Positions 1 to 10,592 of a stretch of 64,000 nucleotides of DNA are shown one piece after another; the first letter of the stretch is position 1; the number at the start of each line of letters is the position of its first letter. The stretch is from positions 37,384,245 through 37,448,244 of the forward strand of contig OX638372.1 in NCBI GenBank assembly GCA_951812925.1, given 5' to 3'. A program made the translations under genes and the position numbers. The DNA comes from Calliopum simillimum. Taxonomy: Eukaryota; Arthropoda; Insecta; Diptera; Lauxaniidae. Below the pieces are notes generated by a model. That model saw only the letters and a list, made by a program, of their open reading frames with translations, ran no database searches and was not told the origin of the DNA.

Positions 1-1
1 A

Positions 2-947
2 GTTAAAGCTAATGCAGGTTTCACAACATACAAAGTCCAAAAAGTTCCACACAGAAAAAGAAGCAAGTCATTTGTTACAGTGGGCTCTATAAATACAGAA
101 ATATACATAGAAGAATGTTCGAAAAAAAGACTTCTTCCTTTCATAAGAGAGCACAATTTGTCCTCATATTTTTGACCCGATTTGGCATCATGTCACTACG
201 GTAAGAAAGCTCTGGTATGGTTAGGTTAGGTTAGGTTAGATCCGGGAGATGAACATGTTGTCATCATTAACTTAGGCCTCGAGAAAGGGCCCATTGTATA
301 CCCGATACTAAAAGCTTTAGCAGAGAAAGTCTAAGAGAACCACTTGGATGTACATATATACTTCCATATGGATTTAAGACAAAGCTCAGACAGTGCGTCG
401 AGCGATTCCAAATTGAAATGACCAAAATTCTTTCTACGTCTAAGCGCAAGCGCTGGACATTCACAAAAGAAATGAAAGACTGTTTCTTCCATATCAGGGT
501 CTTTACAATTTCTACAAAGGTCGCCAATGTTTGAGAAACCTAAACGAGATGCATGGATTCCCATGGCACAATGTCCAGTAATAGCACCGATTAAGATCCG
601 TACATTATGTTTCTCCATTGCTATTAAAAACTTAGTACGATTTATACTATATGATGGCCAAATAGATCTTATATGATTGCAAAGTAAGTATGGTACCAAA
701 GTAATAACATAGTTTTTGTACCAAGAGAGGCCAATCCTCCAAATTGTCCGGAGCTAAGACCAGTGGAGAGATATTGGGATTTTGTGAAAAGAAACTTAAA
801 GAGCACAAAAAAAGGTGTCCCAAAATATTGAAGGTTTTAAAAGGAGATGGGCAAACTGTTCCAAAAAGGTGTCTGAAACAACTATCAAATCTCTAATGGA
901 AGGGTTACCAAAAAAAATGTCCACGAGTAAAAGTTATATTTTTCTGT
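2..947 (+). pseudogene. Tc1/mariner DD37E-type transposase, C-terminal part, split by a LINE
   Basis: DDE-family transposase relic that runs off the left edge. It reads in one frame from base 2 to 220 (ending KKALVW), is interrupted by a LINE at 221-687, and resumes at 691 with WYQSNNIVFVPREANPPNC. The joined protein shows the second catalytic Asp in PDLASCHYG and the final Glu in CPELRPVERYWDF, with 37 residues between them. That is the spacing of the DD37E lineage described from mosquitoes. Defects: an in-frame TGA just before PDLASC, and a frameshift near 830 after STKKGVPK, with the C-terminus continuing as NIEGFKRRWANCSKK and stopping at 945-947. The first catalytic Asp and the DNA-binding N-terminus lie outside the window. 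No terminal inverted repeat was found downstream. The family is well supported; the exact clade rests on residue spacing. Confidence 0.8.
221..687 (-). mobile_element. 5'-truncated LINE, 3' end with (TTAGG)n tail (copy 1)
   Basis: Minus-strand insertion of the last ~470 bp of a non-LTR retrotransposon inside the DD37E transposase. The coding part (about 331-687) ends the ORF2-type polyprotein. It has a region typical of fly LINE C-termini (TGHCAMGIHASRLGFSN) followed by a CCHC-type motif (CRNCKDPDMEETVFHFFCEC). A short 3' UTR follows, then a tail of TAACC units, seen here on the plus strand as TTAGG repeats at 221-240. The target duplication is GTATGG at 215-220 and 688-693, and removing the insert plus one duplicate restores the host reading frame. 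The 5' truncation is typical of target-primed reverse transcription. The clade (jockey, R1 or LOA-like) cannot be fixed without the RT domain. Confidence 0.85.
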
Positions 948-2088
948 AATTTGTAAAATATTATCAATTAAATAAAAAAAAATCAAGACTCTAAGATCAA
1001 TCGTTTTAAAATTATTGAATTTAATATATGTTAAGATTTTTTCGATCTCACTCCTTATATTGAACAGAACTCTAATTGGTTGCACCCGCGCGATCCCTTA
1101 CTTTGAATGGAATTTTATTGCTGGCATACATTGCAAGTGTTCAGTTGATGGGATCGGAGTAGGCGTTAAGAGGCCAAAAAATTACGCCATGATTTTTTCA
1201 GACTTGTATGTTGAGCTAGTTCTTGGTTATTAAATTAATTCGGCCATCTGTTTATATAACGATTATAGCCAAAGAAATAAAGCTAGATGCTTGGAATTTG
1301 GTCATAATCGATTTTTTAATACTATTTTAAAAGTTTTGAATTTTGAAAGTATATGGTTGAAAAGCGCATTTAGAAAACGAAAAAAAGGACTCGTACTTAC
1401 AAATTACTTATCTGTATCAATTTTTATGCTAGAAAAATGTTTAAAAAACAAGATTGTGCAGAATTACATCAAGTACAATTTTTGTCTGGAAACTTTTTTG
1501 TTCGATAGATAGTTTTTAAGCTATTCATCAAAAACTGACTATTTTGAATTTTGAACCCCCAAAAATGGGGGTTAGACTCCCCGTTGAGCGGTGGAGTTAA
1601 AATTTTTTGCTTTTAGATATTTAATTTTACTGTATTAATTTGAGACTTGAAAAAATCAATATCTACCAGAAATTAAAGAAATTAAAGTTTAGTTTCTCAA
1701 AACGCATGTGAGTAAATCATAACAAATTTCTAACGTCAAAATATAAATTGGATAGATAGAACTTAAAATTATATTACTAGAATTTCGTTCATCTCTAAAT
1801 ATTCCTTGCACCCTCAATAACAAATTATTTTTGATTGCTTATATTTGTTGTACAACTAATTTTAATTTTTAACTGAGCATTCTAAAAATTTTAATTTATA
1901 AGTTGTAAATCACGGTTGTCTTGTAGACTCGATAGGTGTGGTGAAAATGTGGAAAAAATCGGCACTTAAGATTTCATTTGTGCTAGTTTTATGGTCAAAA
2001 AAGTGCAAAGCCCGAAATCGTAGCTGTGCATCCTCGTGAAAATACATATTTCAAAAAAAAAAAACCGAAAAGACCATAGCACACAATA
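948..2088. other. No gene recognised
   Basis: AT-rich sequence with only short unsupported reading frames. A short perfect inverted repeat (AACCCCC / GGGGGTT, loop of six) lies at 1554-1573. No coding homology or element ends were recognised. Confidence 0.5.
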
Positions 2089-2895
2089 GGGGTGTTCACG
2101 ATTTTGGTTAAAATGTTGGTTATCGAGCTAAAAGTGCATTATTTTAACCAACATTGCGAACGCAAATATTAGGTGATTTTTTTTTTGTTTTGCTTCATTT
2201 AAATTTAAAAATGCCGAAGTAAAGCGAAGAGCGCAAAATTTCCAAACTTTTTATTATTTCGAATAGTTTGTCGAAGTACGGACTTATCTTAGCATAATGA
2301 AGAAAAAAAATTGGTAAAAACAATTGAACGAAGAAGTTGACTTTAGCGCCCAAAGCCAAAAATGTATAGGGTTCTGGGGGCTCAATTAATCTTAAGCCCA
2401 ACTGAATTTTCTTAAAGGCCTATCGTTTACGTTCTACTGTCTCAACTCCCACTTTATCGTCTACTCCAGTGCCAGTTGACTTGCTCCATTCCTTGGCTTT
2501 GCTAAATCCCTGCTTTAGGTAACGCATTTTATACTTTAGAAGATCCCACGTTGCATCGATATTTGTCGCCTCAATCAGCTTTTTATAATACATCTGCGCA
2601 TATTAATTTGGTATATATTCAAGTAAGTGATTTTATAAATTACTAAAATACTAAAATTCTTCATGATTTGTTTACTTTTCTTTTCTTCTGCACAATAACA
2701 ATGAAAAATGGAACAGCTGATTTTTCAGTGATGCTAACTCATGTTGGTTAGTGTCAATGCTCACTTTTTCCCAAAAGAACACGGAACTAATTTTATGGTT
2801 TGCATTACTGTTTTGGTTGTTTGGGTAAACGTTAATTAAAGCTTTTAACCATTTAAATCGATAACCACTACTTTAAACAACATCGTGAATACCCC
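2089..2895. mobile_element. 807-bp DNA transposon remnant, ends GGGGT-TTCACGAT
   Basis: Imperfect terminal inverted repeats. The left end starts GGGGTGTTCACGAT and continues with GGTTATCGA. The right end reads TCGATAACC, then ATCGTGAATACCCC. No convincing target duplication is visible (left flank ends ACAATA, right flank begins AAATAAAT). The interior holds a decayed minus-strand coding segment for a Myb/SANT-like protein, listed separately. DNA transposons of the PIF/Harbinger superfamily carry a second gene for such a protein, so a Harbinger-derived element is a reasonable guess. No DDE transposase was found here and the duplication is unresolved. Confidence 0.55.
2192..2592 (-). pseudogene. 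Myb/SANT-like (MADF-like) DNA-binding protein fragment
   Basis: The minus strand from 2592 reads MYYKKLIEATNIDATWDLLK, followed in frame by KMRYLKQGFSKAKEWSKSTG and a Gly-Val-Asp-Asp stretch, ending at a TAG near 2420. After a gap and frame change, ISPYFDKLFEIIKSLEIL appears at about 2210-2300. The order W-LK-K-RYLK-F-A-EW-STG-G followed by PYFDKLFEI matches the Myb/SANT-like domain of transposon accessory proteins, which bind element ends or recruit the transposase. The bases just before the first ATG (GCGCAG) could be a splice acceptor. The two blocks are out of frame with each other, so this is either a spliced gene or, more likely, a decayed one. Family assignment is by residue pattern only. 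Confidence 0.5.
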
Positions 2896-4878
2896 AAATA
2901 AATATTGGTTTTTAGCTGAAATCCCAAAAAGTAAGGTATTTTTGAAATTTCACCCTACTGTAAAACTCTAAACCTTTGTTTTTGATAAATCTTGGTCTAT
3001 GAAGATCATAATAAAATCACACAAAGAATGTTTTCCCAGGATTCCTGTTTTTATGGGTCTTTAAGACCCTTTTTCTGAAAACATGGTTGTCGTAGTATTG
3101 TTCAAAAACATTTGCTAAAACAAATTCTCGGAAATACCAAAGGTAACAATATTACTGAATAGTTCCCTTAGCTAAGTTTTTTATATTGCAACTTAAGTAT
3201 GTAAGTACATAAAAATATATCAGTTTTTTGATTTAAAGTTTCATTTTTTAAAGTCTGATTTACGCCAATATCTCTGTATGACACCTAAATGCTTATCATT
3301 TTAATAATTCTTTAAAATTTTTGTGAAATTTCTCTCTAAGGATTTGTGCAAGCATTGCAAATGACATGATTTGTGCAAACATTTACTTAAAATTTGCCAA
3401 ATAATTATACATTTCTTAATAATCAAGTAATTTAAAAGATACAAGAGAACAAATAAAATATTATCATGATATTATCATATCACATCGTGAAGGTACGTAT
3501 CGTACTGTACTTCTTGTTTCCGGTGATTACCATAAATAAAAGGTTGTTAAAAGCTTCTTCCTACTACTGGCAATCAGTCAAAGTGACGTGCATTCTTTTA
3601 ATTTGAGTATTTTATCGTGTAATTTTATCCCATGAGCAATTAACATGTCGAAATTTGTTCAGTTATAGGACTGATTCATCTCAAGTTGTAAAAAATATAT
3701 ATTTACTTAAGGGTGCTGGGTGTAAATAACATTAATAAGAAAAAAGGCACTTGACCTGTAGAAATGACAAAAAAAAAGTGAAACAAAATTAAGAAATTAA
3801 AATCTGTGGAAAGTTCGTTTGCAATTAAGTGCAACGAAATTTGCGTCATAAATACCGACATACGTGTGTACTAGGGTTGTTAATTTTCGGGTCTTTAAAA
3901 AAAGGAAAATAAAAATAGTAGGTACCTTATACTTATTCAACAAATATTCAAAATATAAGTGATGTACACACATAAAATCAACAAAAGATATTGACAATAC
4001 AAAAAATGAGTACACGGTTGCCTTGAAGTGGAAAGTGGATCCACCCTAAATATGACGCAGTGTGTTTCGAAACTGTCTCCAGATTTCAAACTTGCAATCC
4101 GGAAAATCGTTCCTGCTGCGCTTTTCTGAATAAACGTATCTGATATGTATTCAAAAAAATGATTTTTAGAAATTCCACGATTACCACCAAAAATCTGAAA
4201 GAGGGTGTCAAAAAAGTGAACCGAAAACTGTTTAAAATTTTATTTTATTGGAAATCCCACCAGAAAAATTTATCATAGGTATATCTTGAATGTATTGAAA
4301 CATTTGCGTTTTATCGTAAAAATAAATGCTTCAACATCTCCAGCAACATCGAAAGTATAAAGTAGGACCTCAAAAACCAATGGTAATCGCGTAAAATCGG
4401 GAGATACTCCCGGTGACCGGCAATGAACAATAATACGTCTAGACGGTGATTCAGACTGTGGTCGATACCTCGAGAAGATTTTGTCAAAAAATATTGTGCA
4501 ACCACTCATTTTGTTCGACACAACCTAGGCTACAAGACTGGTGTCCGAGAAAAAAAACCAAAAATTTTTCCTACGATTAATGGAATTTAATCTAACAAAA
4601 TCTCATATTTTTTCGTTTTTTTTTTCGAGAGATATCTTGAATGCTTTGAAATCTTGGAATCTTTTCCAAAAACTGGCCATGCCATCGTCTTCAGCGACTT
4701 CGAAAACATCAGTTAGGATAGAAAAAAAAATTTTTCCTATCCTTTTTTATCGATTTCCACGGGCTAAAAGACCCTCATTCTTGTACGGTCAAGGCAGCGC
4801 CACCTAGAGATCCTACCGAATGTTTTAAGTGCTGAGCCCCTAAGATCGGAACACCTTTGGTTTTTTTGGGTCAATCTA
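2896..4878. other. No gene recognised; possible core promoter and a diverged duplication
   Basis: About 2 kb without a supported gene. At 3573-3579 is ATCAGTC, a match to the insect initiator, with a weak TATA-like TTAAAAGC about 29 bp upstream and ATAAATAAAAGG at 3532-3543. No convincing exon follows. Segments near 4277-4370 and 4630-4720 resemble each other (ATCTTGAATG then TTGAAA, and CAGC-AC-TCGAAA), suggesting an old local duplication. Confidence 0.35.
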
Positions 4879-5709
4879 CAGGGTGGCTGATTCGAACTGT
4901 TACCAACTTCAGATAGACTTATCTGACAGATGGAACATGACAGCTGTCTAAAAATTGGCATGATGTTAGTTCATTCTATATCTCTGATGAGAAAAATTAC
5001 TGTATCCAGCAATATGTAAACAAACAAAATGATCGGGTTTACTTGACAGAGAGGTCCTACGAAAATTTGAATGTTGGTTTGGCCACCAGGACGCAGGCAC
5101 CACCGCATGTGATGGTTTGGGCTGCAGTGACTGCTGATGGGCGCTCACCACTCGTTTTTTTGGCCGCTGGCGTCAAAGTAAACGCCCAGGTGTATCGTGA
5201 ATCAGTGTTAAAGGGTGCTTTACTACCGTGGGCACGCAAACATTTCGGTCGCAAGCCATGGACATTCCAACAAGACTCGGCACCGTCACACAAAGCTCGT
5301 GTGAATCAAGAATGGTTAGAAAAAAACGTTCCTAGCTTCATTTCTGCTCAACAATGGCTCTCAAATTCGCCTGATGCGAATCCGCTGGATTTCTCAATCT
5401 AGGGTATGTTGGACAGGAAGGTCTAAAAAAGGAAGGACTAAAAAATACCAGAGCGTTGATGCGCTAAAAGTGGCCCTTCAACGAGAATGGCACAAACTCC
5501 CACAAAATCAAATTCGTGCAGCATGCGACTCGTTCTTCGACCGTCTACGGGCCATAGTTAAGGCCAAAGGTGGCCATATCGAAAATCTCAAGTAGATTCT
5601 TAAAATTTGAACATTTCCCAACAATTATAGCGTTTGATCAATAAAATCTGTACATGGAAACTAAAAATATAGTCTTTTGAATTGGTAATACTTCGAATCA
5701 GCCACCCTG
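4879..5709 (+). mobile_element. maT (DD37D) Tc1/mariner element, internally deleted, with both ends
   Basis: The left terminus is CAGGGTGGCTGATTCGAA (4879-4896). Its reverse complement closes the element at 5709, with TA duplications at 4877-4878 and 5710-5711. The 831-bp element holds the C-terminal two-thirds of a transposase. Only about 90 bp separate the left terminus from the first catalytic block, so the N-terminal DNA-binding region has been deleted. With both ends present and a TA target, it could be mobilised only by a related transposase supplied elsewhere. Confidence 0.85.
4971..5595 (+). pseudogene. maT-family (DD37D) transposase, N-terminally deleted
   Basis: Cut-and-paste transposase of the IS630-Tc1-mariner superfamily. 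The first catalytic Asp lies in FYISDEKNYCIQQYV (Asp codon 4986-4988). The second lies in WTFQQDSAPSHKA. The third is in SPDANPLDFSI, with 37 residues between the last two, which defines DD37D (maT). Downstream are the family C-terminal blocks (VDALKVALQREWHKLPQ, then IRAACDSFFDRL and AKGGHIENLK) ending at 5595. Defects: the N-terminal helix-turn-helix region is missing; a TAG at 5400-5402 replaces the expected Trp of the FSIWG-type motif; and the frame changes near 5420. It lies between intact maT-like ends. The family call is strong and the copy is certainly non-functional. Confidence 0.85.
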
Positions 5710-5779
5710 TAGTATAGATAGCAATTTTTTTTTAAAATTTTAAGTGGTATTTACATTATTGTAAAGTTCAAAAAAAAAA

Positions 5780-5935
5780 AAGAACGACGAATTGATCGCA
5801 CTACAATTCGAACAGAGGTCCGTCAGTGTGATAGATAGAAAAATGTTATTTTTACTTACAATTACAAACTTGTTAGACCTCTACACCACTGACCCATATG
5901 ATGAAGGGGTATAAAATTTGTATATGAAGCAAATT
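5780..5935 (-). repeat. Element A fragment: tRNA-like cassette
   Basis: Reverse-strand fragment matching the tRNA-like block of element A seen at about 11000, 18945, 33600 and 40370. In the minus direction it reads an A-box-like GTGGTGTAGAGGTCTAA, a long middle containing TCTATCTATCACAC, and a B-box-like TGTTCGAATTG, then runs into a T-rich stretch. No terminal sequences of element A are present. Confidence 0.55.
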
Positions 5936-7263
5936 TCAGTCTAAAGCTAAATACTTTTACTAGAACTATAAAGTGAAAATGGTAATACTTATATTTTTCT
6001 GGTGGAGTAAAAATTATGTCACTCAATTTTTTCTGTGTACCAACAAGGGTGTAATGCCATGTAAGCAAGTATTTGGTAAGAGACAACGTTATGTTGATAT
6101 GCTCATCTGAGAAAAAATTACTTTGAAAAGGGTAAGCCAAAGATCAGCGTTGATAACTTCTATCGTGTTGTATACTCCGAAAGCTATTCGATCCGGTAGA
6201 GTGGATATGAATTTGCAAGTCAAAAACCATATCTTCATTGTTAAACTTCATACTGCAAAAACAAAGAAAATTAAAATCAAAAGGAAAAAATTCAGACCTT
6301 AAATTCTCTGCCAGGACTTCCGTTTGGTCGAATAAATGTTTTTGTTTTGATAGGAAGAGTCTCCTTAAATTTACAGGCAAGTGAAACCGCCACCTAATAA
6401 CTTTAGTTAAACAAAAATCTACCAATAGTAAACATATGAATAGAACTTGATGAAAAACAACAACAACAAAAACAACATTAAATAAACAACGCCAACATGA
6501 CGCCTAAACTGACAAATCCGCAATGTACTAAATCTACTCGTACTGCGATGCTTTTAATCTGCAATTAATTTCATGCATCGTATATCTTTTTTTCGTATCT
6601 CCATTAATTTAACGCAAGTGCAAATCATAGTTGGATAATAAAAGTAAAAAAAACACCTTAAATTTACAAGTTTCAAGCACGCTTATCAGAAAGACCTTAT
6701 CCTATAACTCTTATTACTAAGTAAGTTGTACTGTAGAATGAGGTTGTCAGCAAAAGTCGCACGCTTAACAAAATTCGTATTGTAATTTGAGTAGATATGT
6801 ATAAGCTTCAAGAAATGCAATGACTAAGTAGTTATTTGAAATAAAAACAAAAAATTATTCTGACATTTGGCAGATGGCAACGCATTCAAATAGATAAGAG
6901 ATAAAACGATAAACTTGCTATTTCCGGTACAAGACGATTTCCTAACAAATTGTAAAAAAAGTTCAGGTTGAGTTGAGGCAAAATTGATAAACTTTAAACC
7001 GCGAGAAATAGCAATGACACTTTCAATAAATTTAAAAAATGGAATGAGTGGACCATTTACGTGCATTTTTTAACTCTACAGACATGCAATCAACTTTCTG
7101 CATACTTTTCTTTAGGTCCTTTTTCAAATCATGAAGCATTGGAGCCCACTGTTTGGTGTCTTAAGACAAAAACGGATGCAGCTATGATTTTGAATCCAAC
7201 GGTACTTTAGTATGCATGACAACCTTATTTCTAGAACTTTCCCACATTTTTACAAATCTTTAA
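5936..7263. other. No gene recognised
   Basis: A 93-codon minus-strand frame (6144-6425) has no recognisable motif and is probably chance. A lone copy of the terminus of the 7268-8346 element (GGAGCCCACTG) sits at 7141-7151 without a visible partner. Confidence 0.4.
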
Positions 7264-7267
7264 TATG

Positions 7268-8346
7268 CACAGTGGGCTCCTACGTGTTTTGAGTTTGACT
7301 TTGTTGACGACAAAATTGGAGTATGGGGATGCGTTTGCACACATTTCAGGATTATAAAACTGCTTCAGGTAAAATTGGAGCTGATCGATTTCGTAAGTTA
7401 CAAACAATTACATGTTTTTTTCTTTTATACTGTGCAGTAAATAATAAATTAGTTTCCTATGAAGGAAAAACTGATAAGCAACTCCTTACATTTTCCTCTC
7501 CTCAATATTTGTTTCTAAAATGTCCGTCCCTTATCTCAACCTCCTAGGGGGGCTCTCATACAAAATTACATGAGCATGTAAATTTAATACTTCTTTAAAA
7601 TTATCATAGCTTTGTAATGGAAAATAATACGAGCTCATTTTGTAACTCATTATGAAGACTAAGAATAGTACTAAATAATACAATTAATATAAAATAGCAT
7701 AACAATTTCATTCGTCCTACATTTAACCCCAAATATAGCCAAAAACCGATTTTTAGCCCTTTTCAACTTTTAAGGTTAAGATATTTTGGAAAACACAAAA
7801 GATATTGATGTAATTCAAATTAAGTTTTAAAGATAAAGAATGGATCTTTTATCTTCTGTAACAAGTTTTATGACTTACAATTATCTGGTCTTATTATTTA
7901 GCATCAAAAATTACGAAAAATCATCATAAGTCTTTTTATGTGTTAGAAAATCTCAAAAACTATATGAGATAGAGGAATTTTGCGACCGGATTCAGATTTA
8001 AATTTGGCAAATTGGGCAATTTGCAAAAAACCTCGTTTCTTTACAAAATTGCAAAGGACTACCAATGGTTTGATTTCAGAACCCTATTTTTTAGATTCCA
8101 TTAGTCCTTACGAATAATTTTACATGATTTCGTGTTGAATCCATGACATATTGATTTAAACTTTTTTGTTATTGTACTTTACAGTAGAAAATAAAAAACC
8201 ATGTAATTGGCTGTAACTTTCGAAACCAATCAGCTCCGATTTTACTTGAAGCAGTTTTATAATCCTGAAATGAGTACAAACACATCCCCATACCACGATT
8301 TTGTCGTCAACAAAGTCAAACTCAAAACACGTAGGAGCCCACTGTG
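7268..8346. mobile_element. 1079-bp non-autonomous element with ~120-bp inverted repeats (CACAGTGGGCTCC)
   Basis: Both ends read CACAGTGGGCTCC inward, and the inverted similarity continues for about 120 bp on each side (through the GTTTTGAGTTTGACTTTG and TTATAAAACTGCTTCA blocks). The flanks repeat TATG at 7264-7267 and 8347-8350, a 4-bp duplication. The interior is AT-rich with no coding potential. CAC-starting ends with a short duplication suggest the CMC (CACTA/Chapaev) group, but this is inference. Confidence 0.75.
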
Positions 8347-8571
8347 TATGATGAAAAACACCGTGTGAAGACTTTTTCCCACACATTTTTTTATGAAAAA
8401 AGTAATTTCGCGAGAGGCATGCAAAATTTCAAGTTTTTAAATTTTTTTTTCCTTATATTTGTCATAAAACCCGTCTATTTGAGTGTTTTAATAACCGACA
8501 CCCTAATATACATAGCCATACATTAACGATGTCTGGAATAGTTAACGTTTCTGAGATGAATGATTAGATAG

Positions 8572-8937
8572 TTCTAGTTATGAGCAAACCAAAACCAAAA
8601 CCATAGCAGTCTTGTTCTTGGTCTTGATCTTGGACATTAAGTCTAAGTCATGATTTTGTTGTTGAGTCTTGGTCATGCTCTTGATCTTGGGTCTCGGCCT
8701 TAATGTTGGACTTGAAAAAATATTGAAAGATTCTTGAGTATTAAAAATTGCTGAACCTTATTTTTCCAAATCTGTTGGACTTTAAAGATGTCAACTTTAG
8801 AATTGAGAGATGATTTTATACTTAAAAGTGGCATGACACACCTATTGACTTTAGATTACCTAGAGTTAAAAGCAGTCTCGGTCTTAATGACCATTGTGAC
8901 CAAATCCAAGATCATAGCAGTCTTGGTCTTGGTGAGA
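8572..8937. mobile_element. Degenerate copy of the TTGGTC-hexamer MITE
   Basis: Diverged relative of the element at 20979-21464. It begins near TAGTTATGAGCAAACC and ends near GTCTTGGTCTTGGTGAG. The interior has many TTGGTC/GACCAA-type hexamers and the shared block with GATGATTTTATACTT. No exact target duplication remains. Confidence 0.55.
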
Positions 8938-10592
8938 AATGCTTAAAACTTCAGAATAATTAATTAAAAAAGTAATAAAAATGCAATAAATACGAAGAAT
9001 GACCCCTAATGAAGCTTTCTTTAGAATATTTTTGTAGAACACTTTATAACCTATTTTTATCTATTTTTTAAAAAAAGGATGTCATATAAGACCCATAAGA
9101 CTAGGATATAATGGGTTAAGAAGTTCTGGAAAATTGTTCCTTGTGTGACTTCATGATGACTTTGCAACAACAAGTTTTAACCAAAATAAAGATTTAGAGT
9201 TTAACAGTGGGAGGAAATTTCGAAAATACTTTTTTGGGCACTTTAGCCTAAAAAACAATATGTGGCTAAGTTTAGGTTCCAATGTTTATTCCTTTACATA
9301 TCTTCTTTGATATAAAACGAGTAACTAGTTAAGTCGTATAACTCATTCCGAGCCTTTTTGAGATCATAATAAAATAAAAACCGTATCAAAGCTAAGATTT
9401 TCATAAATCAATGTTGCGCGACCTCTAAAAGACCTTAAAAAAAAATTTTTTAAAATCTCAGCTCACTTTGTTGACAGATTTTTCAGCTTTTTGGGCGTAT
9501 TTGTGGAATTTCGAAAAATTTTTTCTGACATCAGTCTAATATGTAAGCCTAATCTATCAAAGTGTTGCTTAAAAAAGCCAAACTGTGTAAATGAACAAAA
9601 ATTTTTTTTTTCCAAATTTCAACATTCCTCTTAATTATCTCCAATGTACATTAACGACAGTATATAAGTGTTTTAAGAAAGACCATAAACTCCTTCCAAA
9701 ACGGTATTATAAGTGTAGATAACTTAAGATTTCGAGGGGATAAGTGTAGGCATGTTACGTATTTGACTAGACCTAAAATATATTTTAAGTTCGATGACAA
9801 GTGTAACATCACTATAGCACTGTGTTACTTTTGTCTGCTTAAGGACGTAGAGAAGTTTCAGAAAAAATTGTTGGCTATATTCGTGTCTTGCATAAAGGGA
9901 ATGTATCGAATGACTTAAAGTTCACTTTTGTAAAAGACAGGAATGCATTCTGTCTTCGGTGCTTTTTCTGTTAGTTATTAGAAATGTATGTATGTTTGTG
10001 CATAATTGCATAAATATAAGAATTGCATTACCTTGAATTACCCGTACTTAATGAACACTTTTGTAAATTAATAGAGTACTAAAAGAGAAAGGGATTTTTA
10101 CTAATTATTACATTATGCATGATTTTTTCTATCATTTAACAATATTCTAAGTAGTCACATGACACAACACGTGACAGCAAGTAGCTATTAATCCTGAACG
10201 TTCAATTCATTATCACCAAAGTAAATGGTTGCCAACTATGCTCATATCATTTTAATTTTGTACATGTGGAAATTCTTTCGGAAACATTGTAACAATTACT
10301 ATATACTAGAAATAAACGATTTTTCTCATAATAATTTCGAAGAACTGGGCTTGAGAAAAATAGCTAGATATTTGATACAAGCCGAAATTTCTAAATAATT
10401 ACTAACTCTCTCTTAAACATCGAACATTAAATAAAGATGTTTGCATTTTAAACACTTATAATTTTGTTCTTTTTATTTGATTTGGTGATGACTCGGAGAG
10501 GAGAGTTCCCATTTAAATATTCGCAAGCTCAAAGACTATAAAAATTCCCTTAGCAGAAATTTAACACATACATTACTTCACGTCAATATCCA
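8938..10592. other. No gene recognised
   Basis: About 1.65 kb of AT-rich sequence. No element ends, transposase motifs or plausible exons were seen. Confidence 0.45.

Noticed and set aside
5043..5293. Opposite-strand open frames within the maT transposase
   Set aside because: Shadows of the transposase reading frame.
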